Source of the DNA: Allacma fusca
Taxonomy: Eukaryota > Arthropoda > Collembola > Symphypleona > Sminthuridae
Length of the DNA: 64,000 nt
Reading direction: 5' to 3'
NCBI GenBank assembly: GCA_947179485.1
Contig: OX359249.1
Coordinates: 10,354,001 to 10,418,000, forward strand
Both the position numbers and the translations under genes were made by a program. Positions 50,359 through 63,521 of the stretch are shown in pieces. Position 1 is the first letter of the stretch. Each line of letters opens with the position of its first letter. The notes under the pieces were generated by a model, which was not told the origin of the DNA, did not search any database, and saw only the letters and a list, made by a program, of their open reading frames with translations.

Positions 50359-52229
50359 TCGGGATTTCTGATTTAGCAAATAAGGGAGATTCTAAAGGTA
50401 CTCGATGGGAAGCTGTGGGTTTTCTAACTTTAGTAGGTATTGGTGGGAATCTAAGGAAATATTTTTGTTTTTAAATTTTGAGATTTCTGAGTGGGATAGT
50501 TCTAAAGCTTCTAAGTGTAGTCATACTTGGAGGGTACTAGATTAATTTTCGTGGATCTGATTGGGTTACTAATGGAGGATCAACATGCAATTAACTAAAG
50601 GGCAATTAATACAGTCATAGTGGAAGTTTTGGGTATGAATACTTGGGTAAGGTATTTAATGCAGAAATTAAGCGTGGGTTATTGATACGGGTACAGATGC
50701 ATGCAACTTAGGGGACAACTAAATACTAAAGCTTGGAGTTTCAGAGTTCAATCATTCAGGAGTAATGGGTGGGAAAGGTTTGAAGTTATTTAGTACATTT
50801 TGTGAAATCTGTGTGGGTGGGTTCTAGGAATTCTGGTTGTATGTGTTGCATTGTAATGGTTGTATGTACTTTGAGTGAGGCGTGTGTGCAATGTAACCTC
50901 TGGGTTTTTAATTTCTGAGTTCTGGGTACGTGTGTGAGTTCTAGATGTTGCATTTGGGACTTGAATATGTACTGATATTAGAAAACTTAACATTATTTAC
51001 CTCGGGATTTCTGATTTAGCAAATAAGGGAGATTCTAAAGGTACTTGATGGGAAGCTGTGGGTTTTCTAATTTTAGGAGGTATTATTGGGAATCTTTGAG
51101 TAAATATTTTTAAAATTTTGCGATACCTGAGTGGGATAGTTCTAAAGCTTCTAAGTGTAGTCATACTTGGAGGGTACTAGAATAATTTTCGGGGATCTGA
51201 TTGGGTTACTAATGGAGGATCTACATGCAATTAACTAAAGGGCAATTAATACAGTCATAGTGGAAGTTTTGGGTATGAATACTTGGATAAGGTATTTCAT
51301 GTTGGAAATTAAGCGTGGGTTATTGATACGGGTACAGGGAGCATGCAACTTAGGGGACAACTAAATACTAAAGCTTGGAGTTTCAGAGTTCAATCATTCA
51401 GGAGTAATGGGTGGGAATTGTTGGGAGTTATGTAGTACATTTTAGGTAATCTATGTGGGTTGGTTCTATTAATTCTGGTCGTATGTGTTGCATTGTAATT
51501 GTTGTATGCACTTAGAGTGGGGCGTGTGTGCACTGTAAACTCGGGGTATTTAATTTCTGAGTTCTGGGTACATGTGTGAGTTCTAGATGTTTCATTTGGG
51601 CTTTGAATATGTACTGATATTAGAAAAGTTAACTGTATTTACCTCGGGATTTCTGATTTAGCAAATAAGGGAGATTCTAAAGGTACTTGATGGGAAGCTG
51701 TGGGTTTTCTAACTTTAGTAGGTATTAGTGGGAATCTTTGAGGAAATATTTTTGTTTTTAAATTTTGAGATTTCTGAGTGGGATAGTTCTAAAGCTTCTA
51801 AGTGTAGTCATACTTGGAGGGTACGAGATTAATTTTCGGGGATCTGATTGGGTTACTAATGGAGGATCTACATGCAATTAACTAAGGGGCAATTAATACA
51901 GTCATAGTGGAAGTTTTGGGTATGAATACTTGGGTAAGGTATTTAATGTTGGAAATTAAGCGTGGGTTATTGATACGTGTACAGGGAGCATGCAACTTAA
52001 GGGACAACTAAATACTAAAGCTTGGAGTTTCAGAGTTCAATCATTCAGGAGTAATGGGTGGGAATTGTTGGAAGTTATGTAGTACATTTTAGGTAATCTA
52101 TGTGGGTTGGTTCTATTAATTCTGGTCGTATGTGTTGCATTGTAATGGTTGTATGTACTTTGAGTGGGGCGTGTGTGCAATGTAACCTCTGGGTTTTTAA
52201 TTTCTGAGTTCTGGGTACGTGTGTGAGTT

Positions 52230-55200
52230 CTAGATGTTTCATTTGGGACTTGAATATGTACTGATATTAGAAAACTTTACATTATTTACCTCGGGATTTC
52301 TGATTTAGCAAATAAGGGAGATTCTAAAGGTACTTGATGGGAAGCTGTGGGTTTTCTAATTTTAGGAGGTATTATTGGGAATCTTTGAGTAAATATTTTT
52401 AAAATTTTGCGATGTCTGAGTGGGATAGTTCTAAAGCTTCTAAGTGTAGTCATACTTGGAGGGTACGAGATTAATTTTCGGGGATCTGATTGGGTTACTA
52501 ATGGAGGATCTACATGCAATTAACTAAGGGGCAATTAATACAGTCATAGTGGAAGTTTTGGGTATGAATACTTGGGTAAGGTATTTAATGCTGGAAATTA
52601 AGCGTGGGTTATTGATACGTGTACAGGGAGCATGCAACTTAAGGGACAACTAAATACTAAAGCTTGGAGTTTCAGAGTTCAATCATTCAGGAGTAATGGG
52701 TGGGAATTGTTGGAAGTTATGTAGTACATTTTGGGGAATCTATGTGGGTTGGTTCTATTAATTCTGGTTGTATGTGTTGCATTGTAATGGTTGTATGTAC
52801 TTTGAGTGGGGCGTGTGTGCAATGTAAACTCTGGGTATTTAATTTCTGAGTTTTGGGTACGTATGTTAGTTCTAGATGTTTCATTTGGGACTTGAATATG
52901 TACTGATATTAGAAAACTTTACATTATTTACCTCGGGATTTCTGATTTAGCAAATAAGGGAGATTCTAAGGGTACTTGATGGGAAGCTGTGGGTTTTCTA
53001 ATTTTAGGAGGTATAAGTGAGAATCTTTGAGGAAATATTTTTAAAATTTTGAGATTTCTGAGTGGGAGTTCTAAGGGTTCAAATATTTGTCATACTTGGA
53101 GGGTACTAGATTAATTTTCGGGGATCTGATTGGGTTACTATTGTAGGATCTACATGCAATTAACTAAGGGGCAATTAATACAGTCATAGTGGAAGTTTTG
53201 GGTATGAATACTTGGGTAAGGTATTCAATGTTGGAAATTAAGCGTGGGCTATTAATACGTGTACAGGGAGCATGCAACTTATGGGACAACTAAATACTAA
53301 AGCTTAGAGTTTCAGAGTTCAATCATTCAGGAGTAATGGGTGGGAATTGTTTGAAGTTATGTAGTACATTTTGGGAAATCTGTGTGGGTGGGTTCTATTA
53401 ATTCTGGTTGTATGTGTTGCATTGTAATGGTTGTATGTACTTTGAGTGGGGCGTGTGTGCAATGTAAACTCTGGGTATTTAATTTCTGAGTTCTGGGTAC
53501 GTATGTTAGTTCTAGATGTTTAATTTGGGACTTGAATATGTACTGATATTAGAAAACTTTACATTATTTACCTCGGGATTTCTGATTTAGCAAATAAGGG
53601 AGATTCTAAGGGTACTTGATGGGAAGCTGTGGGTTTTCTAATTTTAGGAGGTATAAGTGAGAATCTTTGAGGAAATATTTTTAAAATTTTGAGATTTCTG
53701 AGTGGGAGTTCTAAGGGTTCAAATATTTGTCATACTTGGAGGGTACTAGATTAATTTTCGGGGATCTGATTGGGTTACTATTGTAGGATCTACATGCAAT
53801 TAACTAAGGGGCAATTAATACAGTCATAGTGGAAGTTTTGGGTATGAATACTTGGGTAAGGTATTCAATGTTGGAAATTAAGCGTGGGCTATTAATACGT
53901 GTACAGGGAGCATGCAACTTATGGGACAACTAAATACTAAAGCTTAGAGTTTCAGAGTTCAATCATTCAGGAGTAATGGGTGGGAATTGTTTGAAGTTAT
54001 GTAGTACATTTTGGGAAATCTGTGTGGGTGGGTTCTATTAATTCTGGTTGTATGTGTTGCATTGTAATGGTTGTATGTACTTTGAGTGGGGCGTGTGTGC
54101 AATGTAAACTCTGGGTATTTAATTTCTGAGTTCTTTGTACGTATGTTAGTTCTAGATGTTTCATTTGGGACTTGAATATGTACTGATATTAGAAAACTTT
54201 ACATTATTTACCTCGGGATTTCTGATTTAGCAAATAAGGGAGATTCTAAAGGTACTTGATGGGAAGCTGTGGGTTTTCTAATTTTAGGAGGTATTATTGG
54301 GAATCTTTGAGTAAATATTTTTAAAATTTTGCGATGTCTGAGTGGGATAGTTCTAAAGCTTCTAAGTGTAGTCATACTTGGAGGGTACGAGATTAATTTT
54401 CGGGGATCTGATTGGGTTACTAATGGAGGATCTACATGCAATTAACTAAGGGGCAATTAATACAGTCATAGTGGAAGTTTTGGGTATGAATACTTGGGTA
54501 AGGTATTTAATGTTGGAAATTAAGCGTGGGTTATTGATACGTGTACAGGGAGCATGCAACTTAAGGGACAACTAAATACTAAAGCTTGGAGTTTCAGAGT
54601 TCAATCATTCAGGAGTAATGGGTGGGAATTGTTGGAAGTTATGTAGTACATTTTGGGGAATCTATGTGGGTTGGTTCTATTAATTCTGGTTGTATGTGTT
54701 GCATTGTAATGGTTGTATGTACTTTGAGTGGGGCGTGTGTGCAATGTAAACTCTGGGTATTTAATTTCTGAGTTTTGGGTACGTATGTTAGTTCTAGATG
54801 TTTCATTTGGGACTTGAATATGTACTGATATTAGAAAACTTTACATTATTTACCTCGGGATTTCTGATTTAGCAAATAAGGGAGATTCTAAGGGTACTTG
54901 ATGGGAAGCTGTGGGTTTTCTAATTTTAGGAGGTATAAGTGAGAATCTTTGAGGAAATATTTTTAAAATTTTGAGATTTCTGAGTGGGAGTTCTAAGGGT
55001 TCAAATATTTGTCATACTTGGAGGGTACTAGATTAATTTTCGGGGATCTGATTGGGTTACTATTGTAGGATCTACATGCAATTAACTAAGGGGCAATTAA
55101 TACAGTCATAGTGGAAGTTTTGGGTATGAATACTTGGGTAAGGTATTCAATGTTGGAAATTAAGCGTGGGCTATTAATACGTGTACAGGGAGCATGCAAC

Positions 55201-55470
55201 TTATGGGACAACTAAATACTAAAGCTTAGAGTTTCAGAGTTCAATCATTCAGGAGTAATGGGTGGGAATTGTTTGAAGTTATGTAGTACATTTTGGGAAA
55301 TCTGTGTGGGTGGGTTCTATTAATTCTGGTTGTATGTGTTGCATTGTAATGGTTGTATGTACTTTGAGTGGGGCGTGTGTGCAATGTAAACTCTGGGTAT
55401 TTAATTTCTGAGTTCTGGGTACGTATGTTAGTTCTAGATGTTTAATTTGGGACTTGAATATGTACTGATA
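52230..55470 (+). repeat. Local higher-order block: monomer pattern X-Y-Y-X-Y
   Basis: Monomers at 52291 and 54213 (type X) are nearly identical; the one difference I noticed is GCTGG versus GTTGG near 52590 and 54512. Monomers at 52933, 53573 and 54855 (type Y) share TAAGGGTACTTGATGGG, AGGTATAAGTGAG and GGTTCAAATATTTG. The X-Y pair is repeated at an offset of 1,922 bp (three monomers), and Y is also duplicated at 640 bp. The 1,922-bp identity runs from about 52230/54152 to about 53545/55467. Confidence 0.85.
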
Positions 55471-57105
55471 TTAGAAAAGTTAACTTTATTCACCTCCGGA
55501 TTTCTGATTTAGCAAATAAGGGAGATTCTAAAGGTACTTGATGGGAAGTTGTGGGTTTTCTAACTTTAGGAGGTATAAGTAGGAATCTTTGAGGAAATAT
55601 TTTTAAAATTTTGAGATTTCTGAGTGGGAGTTCTAAGGGTTCAAATATTTGTCATACTTGGAGGGTACTAGATTAATTTTCGGGGATCTAATTGGGTAAC
55701 TAAGGGAGGATCTACATGCAATTAACTAAAGAGCAATTAATACAGTCATAGTGGAAGTTTTGGGTATGACTACTTGGGTAAGGTATTTAATGTTGGAAAT
55801 TAAGCGTCGGCTATTAATACGTGTACAGGGAGCATGCAACTTATGGGACAACTAAATACTAAAGCTTAGAGTTTCAGAGTTCAATCATTCAGGAGTAATG
55901 GGTGGGAAATGTTGGAAGTTATGTAGTACATTTTGGGAAATCTAGGCGTGTTGGTTCTGGAAATTCTGTTTGTTTGTGTTGCATTGTAATGGTTGTATGT
56001 ACTTTGAGTGGGGCGTGTGTGCAATGTAAACTCTGGGTATTTAATTTCTGAGTTCTGGGTACGTGTGTGAGTTCTAGATGTTTAATTTGGGACTGGAAAA
56101 TGTACTGATATTAGAAAACCTAACTTTATTTACCTCGGGATTTCTGATTAGCAAACAAGGGAGATTCTAAAGGTACTTGATGGGAAGCTTTGGGTTTTCT
56201 AACTATAGGAGGTATTAGTGGGAACCTTTGAGGAAATATTTTTAAAATTTTGCGATGTCTGAGTGGGATAGTTCTAAGGCTTCTAAGTGTAGTCATACTT
56301 GGGGGGTACTAGATTAATTTTCGGGGATCTGATTGGGTTACTATTGGAGGATCTACATGCAATTAACTAAGGGGCAATTCATACAGTCATAGTGAAAGTT
56401 TTGGGTATGAATACTTGGGTAAGGTATTCAATGTTGGAAATTAAGCGTGGGCTATTAATACGTGTACAGGGAGCATGCAACTTATGGGACAACTAAATAC
56501 TAAAGCTTAGAGTTTCAGAGTTCAATCATTCAGAAGTAATGGGTGGGAATTGTTTGAAGTTATGTAGTACATTTTGAGAAATCTGTGTGGGTGGGTTCTA
56601 GGAATTCTGGTTGTATGTGTTGCATTGTAATGGTTGTATGTACTTTGAGTTGGGCGTGTGTGCAATGTTACCTCAGGGTTTTTAATTTCTGAGTTCTGGG
56701 TACGTGTGTGAGTTCTAGATGTTTAATTTGGGACTTGAATATGTACCGATATTAGAAAACTTAACTTTATTTACCTCGGGATTTCTGATTAAGCAAATAA
56801 GGGAGATTCTAAAGGTACTTGATGGGAAGCTGTGGGTTTTCTAACTTAAGAAGGTATTAGTGGGAATCTTTGAAGAAATATTTTTAAAATTTTGAGATTT
56901 CTGAGTGAAATAGTTCTAAGGCTTCTAAGTGAAGTCATACTTGGAGGGTACTAGATTAATTTTCGGGGATCTGATTGGGTTACTAGTGGAGGATCTACAT
57001 GAAATTAACTAAAGGGCAATTAATACAGTCATAGTGGAAGTTTTTGGTATGAATACTTGGGTAAGGTATTTAATGTTGGAAATTAATCGTGGGTTATTGA
57101 TACGT

Positions 57106-60100
57106 GTACAGGGAGCATGCAACTTAGGGGACAACTAAATACTAAAGCTTGGAGTTTCAGAGTTCAATCATTCAGGAGTAATGGGTGGGAATTGTTTGAA
57201 GTTATGTAGTAAAGTTTGGGGAATCTATGTGGGTTGCTTCTATTAATTCTGGTTGTATGTGTTGCATTGTAATGGTTGTATGTACTTTGAGTGGGGCGTG
57301 TGTGCAATGTAAACTCTGCGTATTTAATTTCTGAGTTCTGGGTACGTATGTTAGTTCTAGATGTTTAATTTGGGACTTGAATATGTACTGATATTAGAAA
57401 AGTTAACTTTATTCACCTCCGGATTTCTGATTTAGCAAATAAGGGAGATTCTAAAGGTACTTGATGGGAAGTTGTGGGTTTTCTAACTTTAGGAGGTATA
57501 AGTGGGAATCTTTGAGGAAATATTTTTAAAATTTTGAGATTTCTGAGTGGGAGTTCTAAGGGTTCAAATATTTGTCATACTTGGAGGGTACTAGATTAAT
57601 TTTCGGGGATCTAATTGGGTAACTAAGGGAGGATCTACATGCAATTAACTAAAGAGCAATTAATACAGTCATAGTGGAAGTTTTGGGTATGACTACTTGG
57701 GTAAGGTATTTAATGTTGGAAATTAAGCGTCGGCTATTAATACGTGTACAGGGAGCATGCAACTTATGGGACAACTAAATACTAAAGCTTAGAGTTTCAG
57801 AGTTCAATCATTCAGGAGTAATGGGTGGGAATTGTTGGAAGCTATGTAGTAAATTTTGGGAAATCTATGTGGGTGGGTTCTAGGAATTCTGGTTGTATGT
57901 GTTGCATTGTAACGGTTGTATGTACTTTGAGTGGGGCGTGTGTGCAATGTAAACTCTGGGTATTTAATTTCTGAGTTCTGGCTACATGTGTGAGTTCTAG
58001 ATGTTTAATTTTGGCCTTGAATATGTACTGATATTAGAAAACACAACTTTATTCATCTCGGGATTTCTGATTTAGCAAATAAGGGAGATTCTAAAGGTAC
58101 TTGATGGGAAGCTGTGGGTTTTCTAACTTTAGGAGGTATTAGTGGGAATCTTTGAGGAAATATTTTTAAAATTTTGAGATTTCTGAGTTGGATAGTTTTA
58201 GGGCTTTTAAGTGTAGTCATACATGGAGGGTACTAGATTAATTTTCGGGGATCTGCTTGGGTTACTAATGGAGGATCTACATGCAATTAACTAAAGGGCA
58301 ATTAATACAGTCATAGTGGAAGTTTTGGGTATGAATACTTGGGTAAGGTATTTAATGTTGGAAATTAAGCGTGGGTAATTGATACGGGTACAGGGAGCAT
58401 GCAACTTAGGGGACAACTAAATACTAAAGCTTGGAGTTTCAGAGTTCAATCAATCAGGAGTAATGGGTGGGAATTGTTGGAAGTTATGTAGTACATTTTG
58501 GGGAATCTATGTGGGTTGGTTCTATTAATTCTGGTTGTATGTGTTGCATTGTAATGGTTGTATGTACTTTGAGTGGGGCGTGTGTGCAATGTAAACTCTG
58601 GGTATTTAATTTCTGAGTTCTGGGTACATGTGTGAGTTCTAGATGTTTAATTTGGGACTTGAATATGTACTGATATTAGAAAACTTAACTTTATTCATCT
58701 CGGGATTTCTGATTTAGCAAATAAGGGAGATTCTAAAGGTACTTGATGGGAAGCTGTGGGTTTTCTAACTTTAGGAGATATTAGTGGGAATCTTTGAGTA
58801 AATATTTTTAAAATTTTGCGATGTTTGAGTGGGATTGTTCTAAAGCTTCTAAGTGTAGTCACACTTGGAGGGTACGAGATTAATTTTCAGGAATCTGATT
58901 GGGTTACTAATAGAGGATCTACATGCAATTAACTAAAGGGTAATTAATACAGTCATAGTGGAAGTTTTGGGTATGATTACTTGGGTAAGGTATTTTATGT
59001 TGGAAATTAAGCGTGGGTTATTGATACGGGTACTGCGAGCATGCAACTTAGGGGACAACTAAATACTAAAGCTTGGAGTTTCAGAGTTCAATCATTCAGG
59101 AGTAATGGTTGGGAATTGTTTGAAGTTATGTCGTACATTTTGGGAAATCTGTGTGGGTGGGTTCTAGGAATTATGGTTGTATGTGTTGCATTGTAATGGT
59201 TGTATGTACTTTGAGTGGGGCGTGTGTGCAATGTAACCTCTGGGTTTTTAATTTCTGAGTTCTGGGTATGTGTGTGAGTTCTAGATGTTTCATTTGGGAC
59301 TTGAATATGTACTGATATTAGAAAACTTAACATTATTTACCTCGGGATTTCTGATTTAGCAAATAAGGGAGATTCTAAAGGTACTTGATGGGAAGCTGTG
59401 TGTTTTCTAACTTTAGGAGGTATTAGTGGGAATCTTTGAGGAAATATTGTTAAAATTTTGAGATTTCTGAGTGGGATAGTTGTAGGGCTTCTAAGTGTAG
59501 TCATACTTGGAGGGTACTAGATTAATTTTCGGGGATCTGATTGGGTTACTAATGGAGGATCTACATGCAATTAACTAAAGGGCAATTAATACAGTCATAG
59601 TGGAAGTTTTGGGTATGAATACTTGGGTAAGGTATTTAATGTTGGAAATTAAGCGTGGGTTATTGATACGGGTACAGGGAGCATGCAACTTAGGGGACAA
59701 CTAAATACTAAAGCTTGGAGTTTCAGAGTTCAATCATTCAGGAGTAATGGGTGGGAATTGTTGGAAGTTATGTAGTACATTTTGGAGAATCTATGTGGGT
59801 TGGTTCTATTAATTCTGGTTGTATGTGTTGCATTGTAATGGTTGTATGTACTTTGAGTGGGGCGTGTGTGCAATGTAAACTCTGGGTATTTAATTTCTGA
59901 GTTCTGGCTACATGTGTGAGTTCTAGATGTTTAATTTTGGCCTTGAATATGTACTGATATTAGAAAACACAACTTTATTCATCTCGGGATTTCTGATTTA
60001 GCAAATAAGGGAGATTCTAAAGGTACTTGATGGGAAGCTGTGGGTTTTCTAACTTTAGGAGGTATTAGTGGGAATCTTTGAGGAAATATTTTTAAAATTT

Positions 60101-60313
60101 TGAGATTTCTGAGTTGGATAGTTTTAGGGCTTTTAAGTGTAGTCATACATGGAGGGTACTAGATTAATTTTCGGGGATCTGCTTGGGTTACTAATGGAGG
60201 ATCTACATGCAATTAACTAAAGGGCAATTAATACAGTCATAGTGGAAGTTTTGGGTATGAATACTTGGGTAAGGTATTTAATGTTGGAAATTAAGCGTGG
60301 GTTATTGATACGG
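57106..60313 (+). repeat. 3,208-bp higher-order repeat, copy 1
   Basis: It contains five monomers with anchors 57418 (A), 58058 (B), 58700 (C), 59342 (D) and 59984 (B-like). Every diagnostic variant I checked recurs exactly 3,208 bp to the right, including TCCGGATTT, GCTATGTAGTAAATT, GGTAATTGATACG, CAATCAATCAGG, GGTACTGCGAGC and ATATTGTTAAAA. The left boundary is set by a T/G difference at 57105 versus 60313. Confidence 0.9.
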
Positions 60314-63300
60314 GTACAGGGAGCATGCAACTTAGGGGACAACTAAATACTAAAGCTTGGAGTTTCAGAGTTCAATCATTCAGGAGTAATGGGTGGGAAT
60401 TGTTTGAAGTTATGTAGTAAAGTTTGGGGAATCTATGTGGGTTGCTTCTATTAATTCTGGTTGTATGTGTTGCATTGTAATGGTTGTATGTACTTTGAGT
60501 GGGGCGTGTGTGCAATGTAAACTCTGCGTATTTAATTTCTGAGTTCTGGGTACGTATGTTAGTTCTAGATGTTTAATTTGGGACTTGAATATGTACTGAT
60601 ATTAGAAAAGTTAACTTTATTCACCTCCGGATTTCTGATTTAGCAAATAAGGGAGATTCTAAAGGTACTTGATGGGAAGTTGTGGGTTTTCTAACTTTAG
60701 GAGGTATAAGTGGGAATCTTTGAGGAAATATTTTTAAAATTTTGAGATTTCTGAGTGGGAGTTCTAAGGGTTCAAATATTTGTCATACTTGGAGGGTACT
60801 AGATTAATTTTCGGGGATCTAATTGGGTAACTAAGGGAGGATCTACATGCAATTAACTAAAGAGCAATTAATACAGTCATAGTGGAAGTTTTGGGTATGA
60901 CTACTTGGGTAAGGTATTTAATGTTGGAAATTAAGCGTCGGCTATTAATACGTGTACAGGGAGCATGCAACTTATGGGACAACTAAATACTAAAGCTTAG
61001 AGTTTCAGAGTTCAATCATTCAGGAGTAATGGGTGGGAATTGTTGGAAGCTATGTAGTAAATTTTGGGAAATCTATGTGGGTGGGTTCTAGGAATTCTGG
61101 TTGTATGTGTTGCATTGTAACGGTTGTATGTACTTTGAGTGGGGCGTGTGTGCAATGTAAACTCTGGGTATTTAATTTCTGAGTTCTGGCTACATGTGTG
61201 AGTTCTAGATGTTTAATTTTGGCCTTGAATATGTACTGATATTAGAAAACACAACTTTATTCATCTCGGGATTTCTGATTTAGCAAATAAGGGAGATTCT
61301 AAAGGTACTTGATGGGAAGCTGTGGGTTTTCTAACTTTAGGAGGTATTAGTGGGAATCTTTGAGGAAATATTTTTAAAATTTTGAGATTTCTGAGTTGGA
61401 TAGTTTTAGGGCTTTTAAGTGTAGTCATACATGGAGGGTACTAGATTAATTTTCGGGGATCTGCTTGGGTTACTAATGGAGGATCTACATGCAATTAACT
61501 AAAGGGCAATTAATACAGTCATAGTGGAAGTTTTGGGTATGAATACTTGGGTAAGGTATTTAATGTTGGAAATTAAGCGTGGGTAATTGATACGGGTACA
61601 GGGAGCATGCAACTTAGGGGACAACTAAATACTAAAGCTTGGAGTTTCAGAGTTCAATCAATCAGGAGTAATGGGTGGGAATTGTTGGAAGTTATGTAGT
61701 ACATTTTGGGGAATCTATGTGGGTTGGTTCTATTAATTCTGGTTGTATGTGTTGCATTGTAATGGTTGTATGTACTTTGAGTGGGGCGTGTGTGCAATGT
61801 AAACTCTGGGTATTTAATTTCTGAGTTCTGGGTACATGTGTGAGTTCTAGATGTTTAATTTGGGACTTGAATATGTACTGATATTAGAAAACTTAACTTT
61901 ATTCATCTCGGGATTTCTGATTTAGCAAATAAGGGAGATTCTAAAGGTACTTGATGGGAAGCTGTGGGTTTTCTAACTTTAGGAGATATTAGTGGGAATC
62001 TTTGAGTAAATATTTTTAAAATTTTGCGATGTTTGAGTGGGATTGTTCTAAAGCTTCTAAGTGTAGTCACACTTGGAGGGTACGAGATTAATTTTCAGGA
62101 ATCTGATTGGGTTACTAATAGAGGATCTACATGCAATTAACTAAAGGGTAATTAATACAGTCATAGTGGAAGTTTTGGGTATGATTACTTGGGTAAGGTA
62201 TTTTATGTTGGAAATTAAGCGTGGGTTATTGATACGGGTACTGCGAGCATGCAACTTAGGGGACAACTAAATACTAAAGCTTGGAGTTTCAGAGTTCAAT
62301 CATTCAGGAGTAATGGTTGGGAATTGTTTGAAGTTATGTCGTACATTTTGGGAAATCTGTGTGGGTGGGTTCTAGGAATTATGGTTGTATGTGTTGCATT
62401 GTAATGGTTGTATGTACTTTGAGTGGGGCGTGTGTGCAATGTAACCTCTGGGTTTTTAATTTCTGAGTTCTGGGTATGTGTGTGAGTTCTAGATGTTTCA
62501 TTTGGGACTTGAATATGTACTGATATTAGAAAACTTAACATTATTTACCTCGGGATTTCTGATTTAGCAAATAAGGGAGATTCTAAAGGTACTTGATGGG
62601 AAGCTGTGTGTTTTCTAACTTTAGGAGGTATTAGTGGGAATCTTTGAGGAAATATTGTTAAAATTTTGAGATTTCTGAGTGGGATAGTTGTAGGGCTTCT
62701 AAGTGTAGTCATACTTGGAGGGTACTAGATTAATTTTCGGGGATCTGATTGGGTTACTAATGGAGGATCTACATGCAATTAACTAAAGGGCAATTAATAC
62801 AGTCATAGTGGAAGTTTTGGGTATGAATACTTGGGTAAGGTATTTAATGTTGGAAATTAAGCGTGGGTTATTGATACGGGTACAGGGAGCATGCAACTTA
62901 GGGGACAACTAAATACTAAAGCTTGGAGTTTCAGAGTTCAATCATTCAGGAGTAATGGGTGGGAATTGTTGGAAGTTATGTAGTACATTTTGGAGAATCT
63001 ATGTGGGTTGGTTCTATTAATTCTGGTTGTATGTGTTGCATTGTAATGGTTGTATGTACTTTGAGTGGGGCGTGTGTGCAATGTAAACTCTGGGTATTTA
63101 ATTTCTGAGTTCTGGCTACATGTGTGAGTTCTAGATGTTTAATTTTGGCCTTGAATATGTACTGATATTAGAAAACACAACTTTATTCATCTCGGGATTT
63201 CTGATTTAGCAAATAAGGGAGATTCTAAAGGTACTTGATGGGAAGCTGTGGGTTTTCTAACTTTAGGAGGTATTAGTGGGAATCTTTGAGGAAATATTTT

Positions 63301-63521
63301 TAAAATTTTGAGATTTCTGAGTTGGATAGTTTTAGGGCTTTTAAGTGTAGTCATACATGGAGGGTACTAGATTAATTTTCGGGGATCTGCTTGGGTTACT
63401 AATGGAGGATCTACATGCAATTAACTAAAGGGCAATTAATACAGTCATAGTGGAAGTTTTGGGTATGAATACTTGGGTAAGGTATTTAATGTTGGAAATT
63501 AAGCGTGGGTTATTGATACGG
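60314..63521 (+). repeat. 3,208-bp higher-order repeat, copy 2
   Basis: Second, apparently identical copy of the preceding block, with anchors 60626, 61266, 61908, 62550 and 63192. The periodicity breaks by 63609, where a C-like monomer (anchor 63834) follows instead of type A. The right boundary lies between 63522 and 63609. Confidence 0.9.

Noticed and set aside
52286-62541. Repeated 77- and 81-codon minus-strand frames in the satellite
   Set aside because: They are the same stretch of monomer read in each copy; other monomers break the frame, so there is no sign of selection for coding.
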